The notes beneath the pieces are model-generated. The model did not search any database, had not been told where the DNA came from, and worked only from the letters and a program-made list of their open reading frames with translations. The position numbers and the translations under genes were made by a program. DNA of 64,000 bases, from NCBI RefSeq assembly GCF_003597675.1, contig NZ_CP030827.1, positions 496,001 through 560,000 of the forward strand, read 5' to 3'. Shown here one piece after another: positions 45,726 through 56,814 of this stretch; the first letter of the stretch is position 1, and every line of letters starts with the position of its first letter. Source of the stretch: Neorhizobium sp. NCHU2750. Lineage in GTDB: Bacteria > Pseudomonadota > Alphaproteobacteria > Rhizobiales > Rhizobiaceae.

Positions 45726-46346
45726 ATGTCTTCAAGTGAGTTAACAACAGGTGACTTCACCGAAGAATCCGAGCCCTTCGCCCTCTTCGCCCGGTGGTTG
45801 AAGGATGCCGAAGCCTCCGAGCCTAACGATCCGAACGCCGTTGCGGTTGCAACGGTCGATGAACATGGTCTTCCCAATGTGCGGATGGTCCTGCTGAAGG
45901 GGTTCGACGAGCACGGTTTCGTCTTCTACACGAATTTCGAAAGCCAGAAAGGCCAGGAAATTCTCGGGCAGAAGAAGGCGGCCATGGTGTTTCACTGGAA
46001 ATCGCTGCGTCGCCAGGTGCGCCTGCGCGGCCCGGTCGAAGTGGTCAGCGATGCCGAAGCCGATGCATACTACGCCTCGCGCCCGCGCGGCAGCCGCATC
46101 GGCGCCTGGGCGTCGAAACAGTCCCGCCCGCTCGAAGGCCGTTTCGCGCTTGAGAAGTCCGTGGCCGAATATACGGCGCGCTATGCCATCGGCGAAATTC
46201 CCCGCCCGCCGCACTGGTCCGGCTTCCGCATTCGCCCGACATCGATCGAATTCTGGCACGACCGCCAGTTCCGCCTGCACGACCGCATCGAGTTCCGCCG
46301 CGAGGATCCGGCAGGTTCATGGCAGAAGGTGCGCATGTATCCGTAA
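45726..46346 (+). CDS. pdxH: Pyridoxamine 5'-phosphate oxidase
   Basis: The 206-residue FMN enzyme oxidises pyridoxine or pyridoxamine 5'-phosphate to pyridoxal 5'-phosphate. [49 protein letters not shown] and the C-terminal WQKVRMYP are family-typical. It is a single gene divergent from the lipoprotein. Confidence 0.96.
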   Translation: MSSSELTTGDFTEESEPFALFARWLKDAEASEPNDPNAVAVATVDEHGLPNVRMVLLKGFDEHGFVFYTNFESQKGQEILGQKKAAMVFHWKSLRRQVRLRGPVEVVSDAEADAYYASRPRGSRIGAWASKQSRPLEGRFALEKSVAEYTARYAIGEIPRPPHWSGFRIRPTSIEFWHDRQFRLHDRIEFRREDPAGSWQKVRMYP

Positions 46347-46366
46347 GCCGTTTCTGCTGAAAAAGC

Positions 46367-47419
46367 CTATCGTTTCAGTGCGAACGGAAGCCCCGAGGCA
46401 AGGGCCGCGACATAGCGGCTCTTCTGGTAATACCCGTTAAGCGAGACGCGCGGCAGGGCGGTCAGCCGGGACAGATCGGCCGCGGTCAGCATTCCCGGTT
46501 GTGTCGTCAGCCCGATCACAAAACCGAGATCGGTCGCCGTTTTGAACTCCCGCGGGCCGATCGCGTCACGGCTGCCATAGGGATAGGCGATTGCGGTCGG
46601 TCGTTTGCCGGTGAGATTCGCCAGCCATTCGGCCGAGCGGCGCATCTCGTCTTCCGCCTCCTCGGCACTCAGCCGGCAGAGTTTCCTGTGGGTAACGGTA
46701 TGCGCCCCGAGGGTCACCAGCGGATGTTCGCCAAACCGCTTGAGCTCTTCCGGCCCCATGATCAGTTCGGTGGTCATCGACAGCGGATCGATGCCGTAAC
46801 CCTTGGCGAATTCGCAGAGCGTTTGCGTGGCCTGCGCCTCGTTGTTGCGCCAGACATAGCTCGAAAACCGGAAGAACGTATCGAGCTGCTGCACCGGATT
46901 GCGCAGTTCCAGCACTTCCATGCCTCGGCCGAAATCGAAGCGGACCTGCTTTTCCTGTCGCAGAAGCCGGCCGATGATTTCCCACCAGAGCGGCTGGCTA
47001 TGTTCCGAAAGCCCCTGTGCGATGAACACGGTGAAGGGCACGCCGTGCTTTTCGAAGACGGGCAGCGCGTGGTCGGCATTGTTCCGGTAGCCGTCATCGA
47101 GCGTGAAGGCGGCGAAGGGCCGCTCCGTCGGTCTGGCGAGCCGCTCGGGCACATCCGACAGCGCCACGAAATCGTAGCCGAGCGATTTCAATTCGCGGAT
47201 CGCGGTATCGAGGAATTCCGGGGTCACTTCCAGATGCCGGTTCGGCCCGATGATCGAGGCCGATTCCGGCCGTACGTGATGCATGGTGAAGATGACGCCG
47301 GCCCCGCGCGCGGTCTTCATAAACCCTGCGCGGGTCGCGATGGCGGACGCCTCCAGCCCGGCGCCGATCAGCCAGCGCTTCAGGTTGCGACGCCAGATCG
47401 CTTTCGCTCGTTCCTTCAT
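46367..47419 (-). CDS. Polysaccharide deacetylase (NodB-homology) family protein
   Basis: The 350-residue protein has the NodB-type metal site: FTLDDGYRNN supplies the aspartates and GAHTVTHRKL the two histidines, with AIAYPYGSRD as a further motif. N-terminal basic residues precede RWLIGAGLEASAIA, a possible anchor, so it may act at the membrane. The ATG at 47417-47419 is chosen; a GTG five codons upstream is possible. Substrate is unknown. Confidence 0.86.
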   Translation of the reverse strand: MKERAKAIWRRNLKRWLIGAGLEASAIATRAGFMKTARGAGVIFTMHHVRPESASIIGPNRHLEVTPEFLDTAIRELKSLGYDFVALSDVPERLARPTERPFAAFTLDDGYRNNADHALPVFEKHGVPFTVFIAQGLSEHSQPLWWEIIGRLLRQEKQVRFDFGRGMEVLELRNPVQQLDTFFRFSSYVWRNNEAQATQTLCEFAKGYGIDPLSMTTELIMGPEELKRFGEHPLVTLGAHTVTHRKLCRLSAEEAEDEMRRSAEWLANLTGKRPTAIAYPYGSRDAIGPREFKTATDLGFVIGLTTQPGMLTAADLSRLTALPRVSLNGYYQKSRYVAALASGLPFALKR

Positions 47420-47508
47420 TGTTTCGATAGTCACCCCTGCCTGTCGATACCCAAGGGTAACGCGGGCCGGGTTAAGCCTTGTTGAACATCACGCCGATCA
47501 GGGGTTGT

Positions 47509-48300
47509 TCACGGCCGCAGGCCATCGAGCAGCGGCATGCCGACGATGGCGGCGGCCCCGATCAAAGTGAAGCAGATCCGCCGGAATGTCGTCTCGCTGG
47601 CAAGCCCGAACATGTGCGAGCCGAGCGTCAGGCCGATGCCATAAGCCGGTCCGGCGATGATCGCGATCAGCAGCACTTCGAGCGTCAGGATGCCGGTGAC
47701 GATGTAGGATGTCGCCGAAAGCACCGTGCCGAGCGCGAAATAGAGAACGAGATTGGCGCGCACCGTGCCGCGCTCGATCGCGCCACCCAGCCAGTAGGCG
47801 ACGATCGGCGGCCCCGACATCTGGGCCGCCCCGCCGAACAGGCCCGCAAGCGCGCCGACGCAGACGGTCAGCCATGTCTTCGGCCGGCCGTGATAGCGCC
47901 ATCCGGACATCAGGAAGAGGAGCAGGCAAAGCACGACAAGCGAAATGATCCACCGCAGCGTGATCGACGGCAGAAGCGAAAGCACCGCCGTTCCCGCCGG
48001 CACGCCGACGACGGCGCCTGCCAGCATGGTGAAAACCTCGCGCCGGTTCGCCCTGCGCCATCCTTCCGGCACCATGCCGAGCGTCATCACCCCGTCGATG
48101 ACGAGAAGCAGCGCCGAGGCGATGGCAGGGCTCGTCACCGCACTGGCGAGCGGCACGAAGATCAACGCGCCGCCGAAGCCGGAAAATCCACGTGCAAGCC
48201 CGGCGATCACTGCTGCGCAGAACACGAAGACGAGTTCGCCGATCGAGTGGCCTGGAAGCCAGGTGGCGAGAAAGGCGGAGATCGGATCGGGGGATGTCAT
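47509..48300 (-). CDS. TauE/SafE-family membrane permease
   Basis: The 263-residue protein has about eight hydrophobic segments with the TauE/SafE pattern GLARGFSGFGGALIFVPLA in the first repeat and GLFGGAAQMSGPPIVAYWL in the second. Family members export sulfite or organosulfonates or move other small anions; the substrate here is unknown. Confidence 0.87.
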   Translation of the reverse strand: MTSPDPISAFLATWLPGHSIGELVFVFCAAVIAGLARGFSGFGGALIFVPLASAVTSPAIASALLLVIDGVMTLGMVPEGWRRANRREVFTMLAGAVVGVPAGTAVLSLLPSITLRWIISLVVLCLLLFLMSGWRYHGRPKTWLTVCVGALAGLFGGAAQMSGPPIVAYWLGGAIERGTVRANLVLYFALGTVLSATSYIVTGILTLEVLLIAIIAGPAYGIGLTLGSHMFGLASETTFRRICFTLIGAAAIVGMPLLDGLRP

Positions 48301-48404
48301 GGGACTGCAGTCTGCGGGGTGAGGGGCGGTGCCGCAGGTGGCAATCTTTTGGTGTGGGAGTCAAGCGGCGTCGCGGGTCTCAGCAGGGATAACGTATGCG
48401 AATA

Positions 48405-48580
48405 AGACCCCTCCCAACCATGCCGGGGTTGAGCCACGGGTCTCAACCCGTCCTTCGGACCCCCACAAGGGGGAGGGCTTAACCCAGCCGCTCCGCCGAG
48501 GCCTGACTGAGGCCGGCGGGTGCCACGGGTCTTCTCCCCCCTTGTGGGGGAGATGGCCGGCAGGCCAGAGGGGGACTTTG
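48405..48580. repeat. RIME-like rhizobial intergenic palindromic repeat
   Basis: CCCCCACAAGGGGGAG (from 48460) and its near-complement CTCCCCCCTTGTGGGGG (from 48534) frame a GC-rich intergenic mosaic. ATGGCCGGCAGGCCAGAGGG follows. This is the typical look of RIME elements scattered in Rhizobiaceae genomes. The 48301-48646 gap contains no other recognisable feature. Confidence 0.75.
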
Positions 48581-48646
48581 GTCGCCGGAGTTGTTGTCGG
48601 TACATTTCGACCTGTCGCTGAAGAGTGAAAACCTTCGATCAGCCTC

Positions 48647-49135
48647 TCAAACCGCCCGTCTATAGAATTTCGTATCCACCGCCATCCGCGGAAAGCTTTC
48701 CGGCAGGTCGTCGGCCGGGATCTCGCTAAACCCGTTCTTTTCATAGAACCGGTGGGCGGCGAGAAATTTGGCGGTCGTGCCGAGCAGGATCGTCTTCAGT
48801 CCCGCATCGGCCGCATGAACAAACAGCGCGTCGAGCAGCCGGGCGGCGACGCCGAATTCCCTGCCACGCACCTCTGCCGCAACGAACATCTTGCGCAGTG
48901 CCGCCTCGTCATGGCCGATATCCTTCAGCGAAATCGTGCCGACGATCGCGCCGTCCTTTTCCGCCACCCAGAACCCACCCCTGGCGCTCTGGTAGAAGTC
49001 GGGGATCGACGCGAGATCCGGTTGGTCGGCAGCCGTGATCGCGACGCCGAACTCCTCCTGCTGGATCGGCAGGATGACGCCGAAAATGCCCTCTTCGTCG
49101 CCGGGCACGAACGAGCGGATGACGATGTCGCTCAT
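48647..49135 (-). CDS. GNAT-family N-acetyltransferase
   Basis: The 162-residue protein shows the GNAT fold: IRSFVPGDEEGIFGVILPIQ at the start, the acetyl-CoA loop region KMFVAAEVRGREFGVAARLL, and a C-terminal FYEKNGFSEI. The acceptor is unknown. The ATG at 49133-49135 lies six bases downstream of the tldD stop, so the two are likely cotranscribed. Confidence 0.86.
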   Translation of the reverse strand: MSDIVIRSFVPGDEEGIFGVILPIQQEEFGVAITAADQPDLASIPDFYQSARGGFWVAEKDGAIVGTISLKDIGHDEAALRKMFVAAEVRGREFGVAARLLDALFVHAADAGLKTILLGTTAKFLAAHRFYEKNGFSEIPADDLPESFPRMAVDTKFYRRAV

Positions 49136-49140
49136 CTGAC

Positions 49141-50556
49141 TTACGCCTTCGTGCCGCCGACGGTGACCTGGTCCATCCTCAGATGCGGCTGGCCGACGCC
49201 GACAGGCACCCACTGGCCCGCCTTGCCGCAATTGCCGATGCCGGTATCGAGCTTCATGTCATTGCCGACCATCGACACGCGCTTCATCGCATCCGGCCCG
49301 TTGCCGATCAGCATGGCGCCCTTGATTGCCGGGCCGACTTTGCCGTTCTCGATCAGATAGGCCTCGGTGCAGCCGAACACGAACTTGCCCGAGGTGATAT
49401 CCACCTGGCCGCCGCCGAAAGAGACGGCATAGATGCCCTTCTTCACCGAAGAGATGATCTCTTCCGGCGTCTTCGTCCCGCCGAGCATGTAGGTATTGGT
49501 CATCCGCGGCATCGGCACCGACGAATAGCCCTGGCGGCGGCCGTTGCCGGTCGGCTTCATGCCCATCAGCCGGGCATTCTGCCGGTCCTGCATGTAGCCG
49601 ACGAGACGGCCGTTCTCGATCAACACGTTATAGGCCGAAGGCGTGCCCTCGTCGTCGACGGTGATCGAACCGCGGCGGTTGTCGATCGTCCCGTCATCGA
49701 CGACGGTGACGCCGGGAGCAGCGACCATTTCGCCGAGAAGGCCGGCAAAGGCCGAGGTTTTCTTGCGGTTGAAATCGCCTTCCAGCCCATGGCCGACCGC
49801 TTCATGCAGCATCACGCCCGGCCAGCCGGAGGAGAGCACCACATCCATCGTACCCGCCGGCGCCTCGATCGCCTCGAGATTGACCAGCGCCTGGCGCAGC
49901 GCCTCGTCGGCGCCCGTCTTCCAGTTGCCGTCGGCGATGAAATCACCGAAGCCGATCCGCCCGCCGGTGCCGAATGTGCCGCTTTCCTGCCGGTCGCCTT
50001 CGCCGACGATGACGGAAATGTTGAGCCGCGTCATCGGGCGGATGTCCTGCACCCGGTGGCCGTCGGCGCGCAGGATGTCGACCACCTGCCAGCTTGCGGC
50101 GATCGACACCGTCACCTGCCGTACTTTCGGGTCCTTGTCGCGCAGATAGGCGTCCACCTCGGCAAGCAGCTTGGCCTTGGCCTCGAAGCTCGGTTGGCCG
50201 ATCGGGTTCTCGTCGCCGTAATATTTCTTGTTGGTCCCCTGAGGGGCGGCCGCATAGGAGCCGGAATAGCCGGCGGTCACCGCACGTACGGCATCGGAGG
50301 CGCGCTGCAATGCGGCGGCGCTGAGGTCGCCCGCATGCGCATATCCGACCGCTTCGCCCGCAACCGCGCGCAGGCCAAAACCCTGGTCGGTATTGAACGA
50401 GCCGCCCTTCAGGCGTCCGTTGTCGAAGGTCAGCGATTCCGCCTGCGCATGCTCGACATAGAGTTCCCCGTCATCGGCGCCGGCAAGCGCTTGCGCCACG
50501 ATGGCGCGCAGCTTTTCCTCGTCGCTGTCGAACAGGCTCAAGAGATCGGTGTTCAT
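49141..50556 (-). CDS. tldD: TldD-family metalloprotease
   Basis: The 471-residue protein carries the metal-binding HEAVGHGLEGD motif (H251, H255) typical of TldD, which works with TldE to digest peptides such as modified precursors and antitoxins. No tldE gene is in the window. The ATG at 50554-50556 gives MNTDLLSLFD; the longer reading has an unlikely leader. Confidence 0.93.
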   Translation of the reverse strand: MNTDLLSLFDSDEEKLRAIVAQALAGADDGELYVEHAQAESLTFDNGRLKGGSFNTDQGFGLRAVAGEAVGYAHAGDLSAAALQRASDAVRAVTAGYSGSYAAAPQGTNKKYYGDENPIGQPSFEAKAKLLAEVDAYLRDKDPKVRQVTVSIAASWQVVDILRADGHRVQDIRPMTRLNISVIVGEGDRQESGTFGTGGRIGFGDFIADGNWKTGADEALRQALVNLEAIEAPAGTMDVVLSSGWPGVMLHEAVGHGLEGDFNRKKTSAFAGLLGEMVAAPGVTVVDDGTIDNRRGSITVDDEGTPSAYNVLIENGRLVGYMQDRQNARLMGMKPTGNGRRQGYSSVPMPRMTNTYMLGGTKTPEEIISSVKKGIYAVSFGGGQVDITSGKFVFGCTEAYLIENGKVGPAIKGAMLIGNGPDAMKRVSMVGNDMKLDTGIGNCGKAGQWVPVGVGQPHLRMDQVTVGGTKA

Positions 50557-50669
50557 GAAAAGGCTCCTTGCCCACAGGCGGATGAAGGGCGGCCGTTTGC
50601 CCAAGCCTGGATATGTTGAAAACCGATGTAGGTCCGCAGCCGGGTCGGCGCAAGCCTGTCTTGTGTCGG

Positions 50670-51215
50670 TTATGCCCGTGGCGGCGTCGGCGCGGGGCCG
50701 AGGATCGGGTCGTGCATGTTCTCCTGCTTCGGCCGCGCCCGCAGATAGGCCTTGACCGGTTCCGGCATGGTTGCGCTGGGCAGCGTGGAAAATTCATTGT
50801 CCTCGGTGAAGATCATGAAGGCGCTCGGGCGCTCCCACACCTCGGTCACGTCGCTCCAGGCAATCTTCGCGCCGCCGAGCTCGGAGACGATGTCGATGCC
50901 GCCCGCATCGATGGTCATGTCGGCCTTCGGATCTGCCAGGCTCTTGTAACGGTTGAACGTGCCGTTCCAGCGGTTGCGCCAGACGACGGCCACGAAGATG
51001 AACGGGATCACGCCGAGAATGAGCGCGACGCCCGCCATCAGGGCGCTCTCGCCGGTCGCGAAGAGAACGATGGCAAACACCACCATCAGCCCGGAGATGA
51101 TCCACATCATCTTCTGGTCGACCACGGTGCGACGCCAGACGAAGGTCTTTATCGCATCCCGAACCATGTCGTCGTTATAGCGGGCGGTGAAGTGGTGGCG
51201 GCCCTTGAGGTCCAT
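50670..51215 (-). CDS. YcxB-like membrane protein
   Basis: The 181-residue protein has two membrane helices (about 36-56 and 60-80) and a C-terminal soluble domain with ADMTIDAGGIDIVSELGGAK and the YcxB-like phrase IAWSDVTEVWERPSAFMIFT. Function is unknown. It is a separate unit between tldD and the IalB-like gene. Confidence 0.75.
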   Translation of the reverse strand: MDLKGRHHFTARYNDDMVRDAIKTFVWRRTVVDQKMMWIISGLMVVFAIVLFATGESALMAGVALILGVIPFIFVAVVWRNRWNGTFNRYKSLADPKADMTIDAGGIDIVSELGGAKIAWSDVTEVWERPSAFMIFTEDNEFSTLPSATMPEPVKAYLRARPKQENMHDPILGPAPTPPRA

Positions 51216-51247
51216 TATCCTGTCGTCTTTCTGATGCGCGGCGTTGA

Positions 51248-51877
51248 TCAGGGAAGCGCGTCGTAGCCTTCGCCGAAGCCGTTGAGTTCGACCGGAATGC
51301 CGACCCTGTCCTGATCGGAGGATTCACGCAGCGCGAACACGGCATTCTTGCCGGCCCTCAGAATGCGCATCAACTCGTCGTCGATATCCACTTCCACATA
51401 GCAGCCCTCGGAGAAGCAGCGGGTGAAATAGGCACGTCCGATATTGTTGTTGTCGACGTAAAGCTCCATGCCGTCCTTCAGAAGCACGCCGAGCGGCGCC
51501 AGGATGCGCAGGATGCGCGCCTTGCGGTCGGCCGTCTTCAGGACGACGACGGAAAGACCGACTTCCGGCCGGTCCTCGGCAATCACGTTCTGCATCAGCG
51601 CGCATTGCTCGGCATTGGCACCGGCAGGCTTGTCGCAGATCACCGACCAGGCGCCGTGGGTCTCCTTGATATTGCCGGGCTGCTGGGCCGAAGGCGACGG
51701 GCCGGGTTCGGCGCCGGGCGTCGGGGCGGGCGCCTGCAGTGCCGGTCCTTTCGGGGCAGCACCCGTCGCTGGCGCCTTCGGGGCAGCCTGCGGCACAGGC
51801 TGGGCCAAGGCCGGGGATACCGCGCCAAGCGCGAGGAAGGCGATCAGGCTTGCGCCGATGAGGGAGGGACGACCCAT
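51248..51877 (-). CDS. Invasion-associated locus B (IalB)-type exported protein
   Basis: The 209-residue protein has a signal peptide (cleavage after ALA-QPV) and a Pro/Ala-rich linker (about 27-70). An IalB domain follows with HGAWSVICDKPAGANAEQCA and FTRCFSEGCYVEVDID, whose cysteine pairs suggest a periplasmic, disulfide-bonded fold. Members are widespread in Rhizobiales; function outside Bartonella is unclear. Confidence 0.85.
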   Translation of the reverse strand: MGRPSLIGASLIAFLALGAVSPALAQPVPQAAPKAPATGAAPKGPALQAPAPTPGAEPGPSPSAQQPGNIKETHGAWSVICDKPAGANAEQCALMQNVIAEDRPEVGLSVVVLKTADRKARILRILAPLGVLLKDGMELYVDNNNIGRAYFTRCFSEGCYVEVDIDDELMRILRAGKNAVFALRESSDQDRVGIPVELNGFGEGYDALP

Positions 51878-52263
51878 GGAGACCTCTGGTAAGAATCACT
51901 GGCGGCTATTGTTGTCGCCCGCCGGGCGAATGGAAAGCCTTGCCGACTTTTTGAGCGGAGTACGGCGAAAGTAGGACCCTGTTCAAGTCACAAGACGGGG
52001 TAGGACCTTAAAATCTGGTGGAATTTGCCCGGCGAAAAGGCTTATCCTCAGGTTTGAGGACGACTCTCTGGAGGGGGAGGACGTTCTTGGGAGGAAAAGG
52101 GTGCGCAACCGCAAGTCGGCACGCCTGTTTGATGCGCAAAATGCCGCAGGGGCATTTGTCGCAAGGCGTTGCGGATATAAGCAAACTGTGGTTGAACCCA
52201 ACATACAGCTTGGAGAATGCGTAAGATTTGATCTGGATCACACGCATGGGGAGAAAGTTGGTG
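51878..52263. other. Long leader and promoter region ahead of coxB
   Basis: This 386-base gap has no convincing gene. It contains the FNR/FixK-like box described separately and a small CCTCAGGTTTGAGG hairpin near 52034. It must also carry the divergent promoter of the IalB-like gene. Confidence 0.5.
52228..52241 (+). promoter_or_regulatory. FNR/FixK-type box upstream of coxB
   Basis: TTGATCTGGATCAC matches the anaerobox TTGAT-N4-ATCAA at nine of ten conserved positions. Its centre lies about 29 bases before the coxB ATG. Such a position could mediate oxygen-dependent repression or activation of the aa3 oxidase. The promoter itself was not located. Confidence 0.6.
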
Positions 52264-53202
52264 ATGAACAGGGCTTATGCAGTGATGATGTCTATCATCT
52301 GTCGGCTCGCGGCCCCGCTTGCGGGGCTGGTGGGCGTTTCGGTCGCAGCGTCGGCAGCTTGGGCCGACCAGCCGCATGCCTGGCAGCTTGACCTTCAGGC
52401 GCCGGCAACCGAGATCATGCACCAGATCCGCTGGTTCGAGCACTACACGCTCTGGTTTATCGTTCCCGTCACGCTTTTCGTGCTGGCGCTGTTGATCGTC
52501 GTGGCGGTGAAATTCCGCGCGGCGCGCAATCCGAACCCGTCGCGGGTGAGCCACAATGCGATCATCGAGGTGGTCTGGACCTTGGCGCCGGTGCTGATCC
52601 TGTTTCTGCTCGCCATCCCGTCCTTCAATCTCCTGAACGCTCAGCTCGAGATCCCCAAGACCGACATGACGGTCAAGGCCACCGCCACCCAATGGCAGTG
52701 GAACTATGAATATGAGGGCTCGGGCAAGGGGGACAACGCGCAGCCGGTCGCCTTCGACAGCTATCTGTTGAAGGATCAGGACCGCGCCGCCGCCGGCAAG
52801 GAAGACAGGGCGGTCTATCCCCGCCTTCTCGCCGTCGACAACGAGATGGTCATCCCGGTCGGCAAGACCGTACGCCTTCTCGTGACCTCGGCTCCGACCG
52901 ACGTGATCCATGCCTTCGCCATGCCCGCCTTCGGCGTCAAGATCGACGCCGTGCCGGGCCGGCTCAATGAAACCTGGTTCCGCGCCGAGCGCGAGGGCCT
53001 TTATTACGGACAGTGTTCCGAGCTCTGTGGCAAGGACCACGCCTTCATGCCGATCGCCATCCGGGTCGTCCCGCAAGAAAAATACGATGCTTGGCTCACC
53101 GCCGCGGCCAATGACCTGCCGGGTGCCTACAAGGCGCTTCTCGCCTCCACCGACAGCAACATCGCCGACGACCTGCGTGTCGCGGCAAACGACGTCAAGT
53201 AA
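52264..53202 (+). CDS. coxB: Cytochrome c oxidase (aa3) subunit II
   Basis: The 312-residue subunit receives electrons from cytochrome c. After a signal peptide (cleavage near ASAAWA) come two membrane helices and a cupredoxin domain with the CuA site YGQCSELCGKDHAFMPI. QWQWNYEYEG is the aromatic electron-entry patch. The ATG at 52264 has GGAGA upstream; an in-frame ATG at 52246 would lengthen it by six residues. First gene of the oxidase operon. Confidence 0.96.
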   Translation: MNRAYAVMMSIICRLAAPLAGLVGVSVAASAAWADQPHAWQLDLQAPATEIMHQIRWFEHYTLWFIVPVTLFVLALLIVVAVKFRAARNPNPSRVSHNAIIEVVWTLAPVLILFLLAIPSFNLLNAQLEIPKTDMTVKATATQWQWNYEYEGSGKGDNAQPVAFDSYLLKDQDRAAAGKEDRAVYPRLLAVDNEMVIPVGKTVRLLVTSAPTDVIHAFAMPAFGVKIDAVPGRLNETWFRAEREGLYYGQCSELCGKDHAFMPIAIRVVPQEKYDAWLTAAANDLPGAYKALLASTDSNIADDLRVAANDVK

Positions 53203-54924
<1,722 letters not shown>

Positions 54925-54979
54925 GAATTTGGCCGAGTGTCTGGGAGGAGCCCGGCATGTCGTCAGGATTTAAGTTGAA

Positions 54980-55936
54980 ATGACCGTCATCGACTCGACC
55001 AGCGTGCTTGGCAACGAGGAAGGAAAACTCCTCTCCGAGGCGGATGCGCGCGACTATTTTGCGCTCTTAAAGCCGCGGGTCATGTCGCTGGTGGTCTTCA
55101 CCGCGCTGGTCGGCCTGATTCTGGCACCGGGCCATATCAATCCGGCGCTGGCGATCATCTCGATCCTCTGTATCGCAGTCGGCGCCGGCGCATCCGGCGC
55201 GCTCAATATGTGGTACGACGCCGATATCGATGCGGTGATGACCCGCACCGCCAAGCGTCCCATCCCTGCCGGCCGGGTGGAGCCGCGCGAGGCGCTCGCC
55301 TTCGGCGTGACGCTGTCTGCCTTCTCGGTCGTTATCCTCGGCCTTGCGGTCAACTGGTTCGCCGCCGGCCTGCTCGCCTTCACCATCTTCTTCTATGCCG
55401 TCATCTACACGATGTGGCTGAAGCGCTCGACGCCGCAGAACATCGTCATCGGCGGTGCCGCCGGCGCTTTCCCGCCCATGCTCGGCTGGGCCTGCGTCAC
55501 CGGCGACGTGTCACTGAACAGCACCATCCTGTTCATGATCACCTTCCTCTGGACCCCGCCTCATTTCTGGGCGCTGGCCCTGTTCAAGATGCGCGATTAC
55601 GGTTCGGTCGGCGTGCCGATGATGCCGAATGTCGTCGGCGAACGCTCCACCAAGCGGCAGATGTTCCTCTATACGCTGCTGATGGCCGCCATCACCGTAG
55701 CGCCGACCTTTACCGGTCTGGCGAGCATCGGCTACGGCATCTTTGCCGCCGTCCTCAATGCCGTCTTCATCTACTATTCCATCCTCGTCCTTCGCATGCC
55801 CGATGGTGACGAGAAGATGGTGCCGGCCAAGAAGATGTTCTTCTATTCGATCTTCTATCTCTTCGCGATCTTCTCGGGCCTGCTGTTCGATCATGTCGCT
55901 GCCGATCTCGCCCACATCGTCGGGGGGCTCATGTGA
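54980..55936 (+). CDS. ctaB: Protoheme IX farnesyltransferase (haem O synthase)
   Basis: The 318-residue membrane enzyme farnesylates haem B to haem O, precursor of haem [23 protein letters not shown] is the prenyltransferase aspartate-rich motif, and [12 protein letters not shown] is family-typical. About nine membrane helices are visible. The coxF start codon overlaps its stop. Confidence 0.96.
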   Translation: MTVIDSTSVLGNEEGKLLSEADARDYFALLKPRVMSLVVFTALVGLILAPGHINPALAIISILCIAVGAGASGALNMWYDADIDAVMTRTAKRPIPAGRVEPREALAFGVTLSAFSVVILGLAVNWFAAGLLAFTIFFYAVIYTMWLKRSTPQNIVIGGAAGAFPPMLGWACVTGDVSLNSTILFMITFLWTPPHFWALALFKMRDYGSVGVPMMPNVVGERSTKRQMFLYTLLMAAITVAPTFTGLASIGYGIFAAVLNAVFIYYSILVLRMPDGDEKMVPAKKMFFYSIFYLFAIFSGLLFDHVAADLAHIVGGLM

Positions 55937-56073
55937 TCGACACGATCAAGCTCAGCGAGGCACAGAAGAAGTCGCGGCGAAACCGCAATGTCGCGCTCGG
56001 CCTTGTTCTCGCAGGGCTTTGCGTCCTTTTCTACGTGATCACGCTGGTCAAGGTGGGCGGGTTCTGGAACTAG
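55933..56073 (+). CDS. coxF: Small CoxF-like membrane protein
   Basis: This 46-residue open frame starts at GTG 55933, overlapping the ctaB stop by four bases, and ends at TAG 56073. It reads as a basic N-terminus (QKKSRRNRN) followed by one hydrophobic helix ([19 protein letters not shown]) and GGFWN. This matches the short CoxF-type proteins between ctaB and ctaG in alphaproteobacterial oxidase operons. Its role in assembly is unknown. Confidence 0.85.
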   Translation: MIDTIKLSEAQKKSRRNRNVALGLVLAGLCVLFYVITLVKVGGFWN

Positions 56074-56127
56074 GATTTTGCATATAGACTGACAATTTCA
56101 GCCGGATGGAGCTTGGGGAGGAGCGAC

Positions 56128-56754
56128 ATGGCAGGCGAGGTTCGAAGCGGCAATGACGGGCAGGGCGCACCTTCTCCGGTAAGGCGCGTCAGCAATGCCT
56201 CGATCTTCCTTGGCTGTGCGGTCTTCGTCGCCGGCATGGTCGGCGCGGCCTATGCTTCGGTGCCGCTCTACCGTCTCTTCTGTCAGGTCACCGGCTATAA
56301 CGGCACCACCCAGCGCGTCGAGCAATATTCCACCAGAGTGCTGAACCGCACCATTGACGTCACTTTCGACGCCAACATATCGAGCGGGCTGAACTGGGAT
56401 TTCCGCCCGGCCAGATCGGTCGAGCCGAAGATCGGCGAGACGGTGCAGGTGGAATTTACCGCCACCAACCATTCGCCGACCGCGACCACCGGCCAGGCGG
56501 TCTTCAACGTCACGCCCATGGAAGCCGGCGCCTATTTCAACAAGGTGCAATGTTTCTGCTTCACCGAGCAGACGCTGCAGCCGGGCCAGACCGTCTCCAT
56601 GCCCGTCGTCTTCTATGTCGATCCGGAGATCGTCAAGGCGGAAGAGACGAAGAACATCAAGACCATCACGCTCTCCTATTCCTTCTATCCGAGCGAGCCG
56701 GCAAGGCCGGTGGCTGCGGCAAAGGCAGGGCAGGGAGCTGACGGCAAGCTTTGA
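56128..56754 (+). CDS. ctaG: Cytochrome c oxidase copper chaperone CtaG/Cox11
   Basis: The 208-residue protein has one N-terminal membrane helix (about 24-44) and a periplasmic immunoglobulin-like domain with the copper motif [12 protein letters not shown] (CxC), needed for CuB insertion. [11 protein letters not shown] is also typical. The ATG at 56128 follows GGGGAGGAG, better than an ATG five codons upstream. Confidence 0.95.
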   Translation: MAGEVRSGNDGQGAPSPVRRVSNASIFLGCAVFVAGMVGAAYASVPLYRLFCQVTGYNGTTQRVEQYSTRVLNRTIDVTFDANISSGLNWDFRPARSVEPKIGETVQVEFTATNHSPTATTGQAVFNVTPMEAGAYFNKVQCFCFTEQTLQPGQTVSMPVVFYVDPEIVKAEETKNIKTITLSYSFYPSEPARPVAAAKAGQGADGKL

Positions 56755-56814
56755 GAGGCGCGTGCCGGAAGGGTTCCGGGACGTGGAGGAGAGGCATTCA
56801 TCGGGGAGTTCGAC

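Noticed and set aside
52228..52263. TTG-started N-terminal extension of coxB
   Set aside because: It would begin within the FNR-like box and add a hydrophilic leader before the signal peptide; the ATG at 52264 has a ribosome-binding site.
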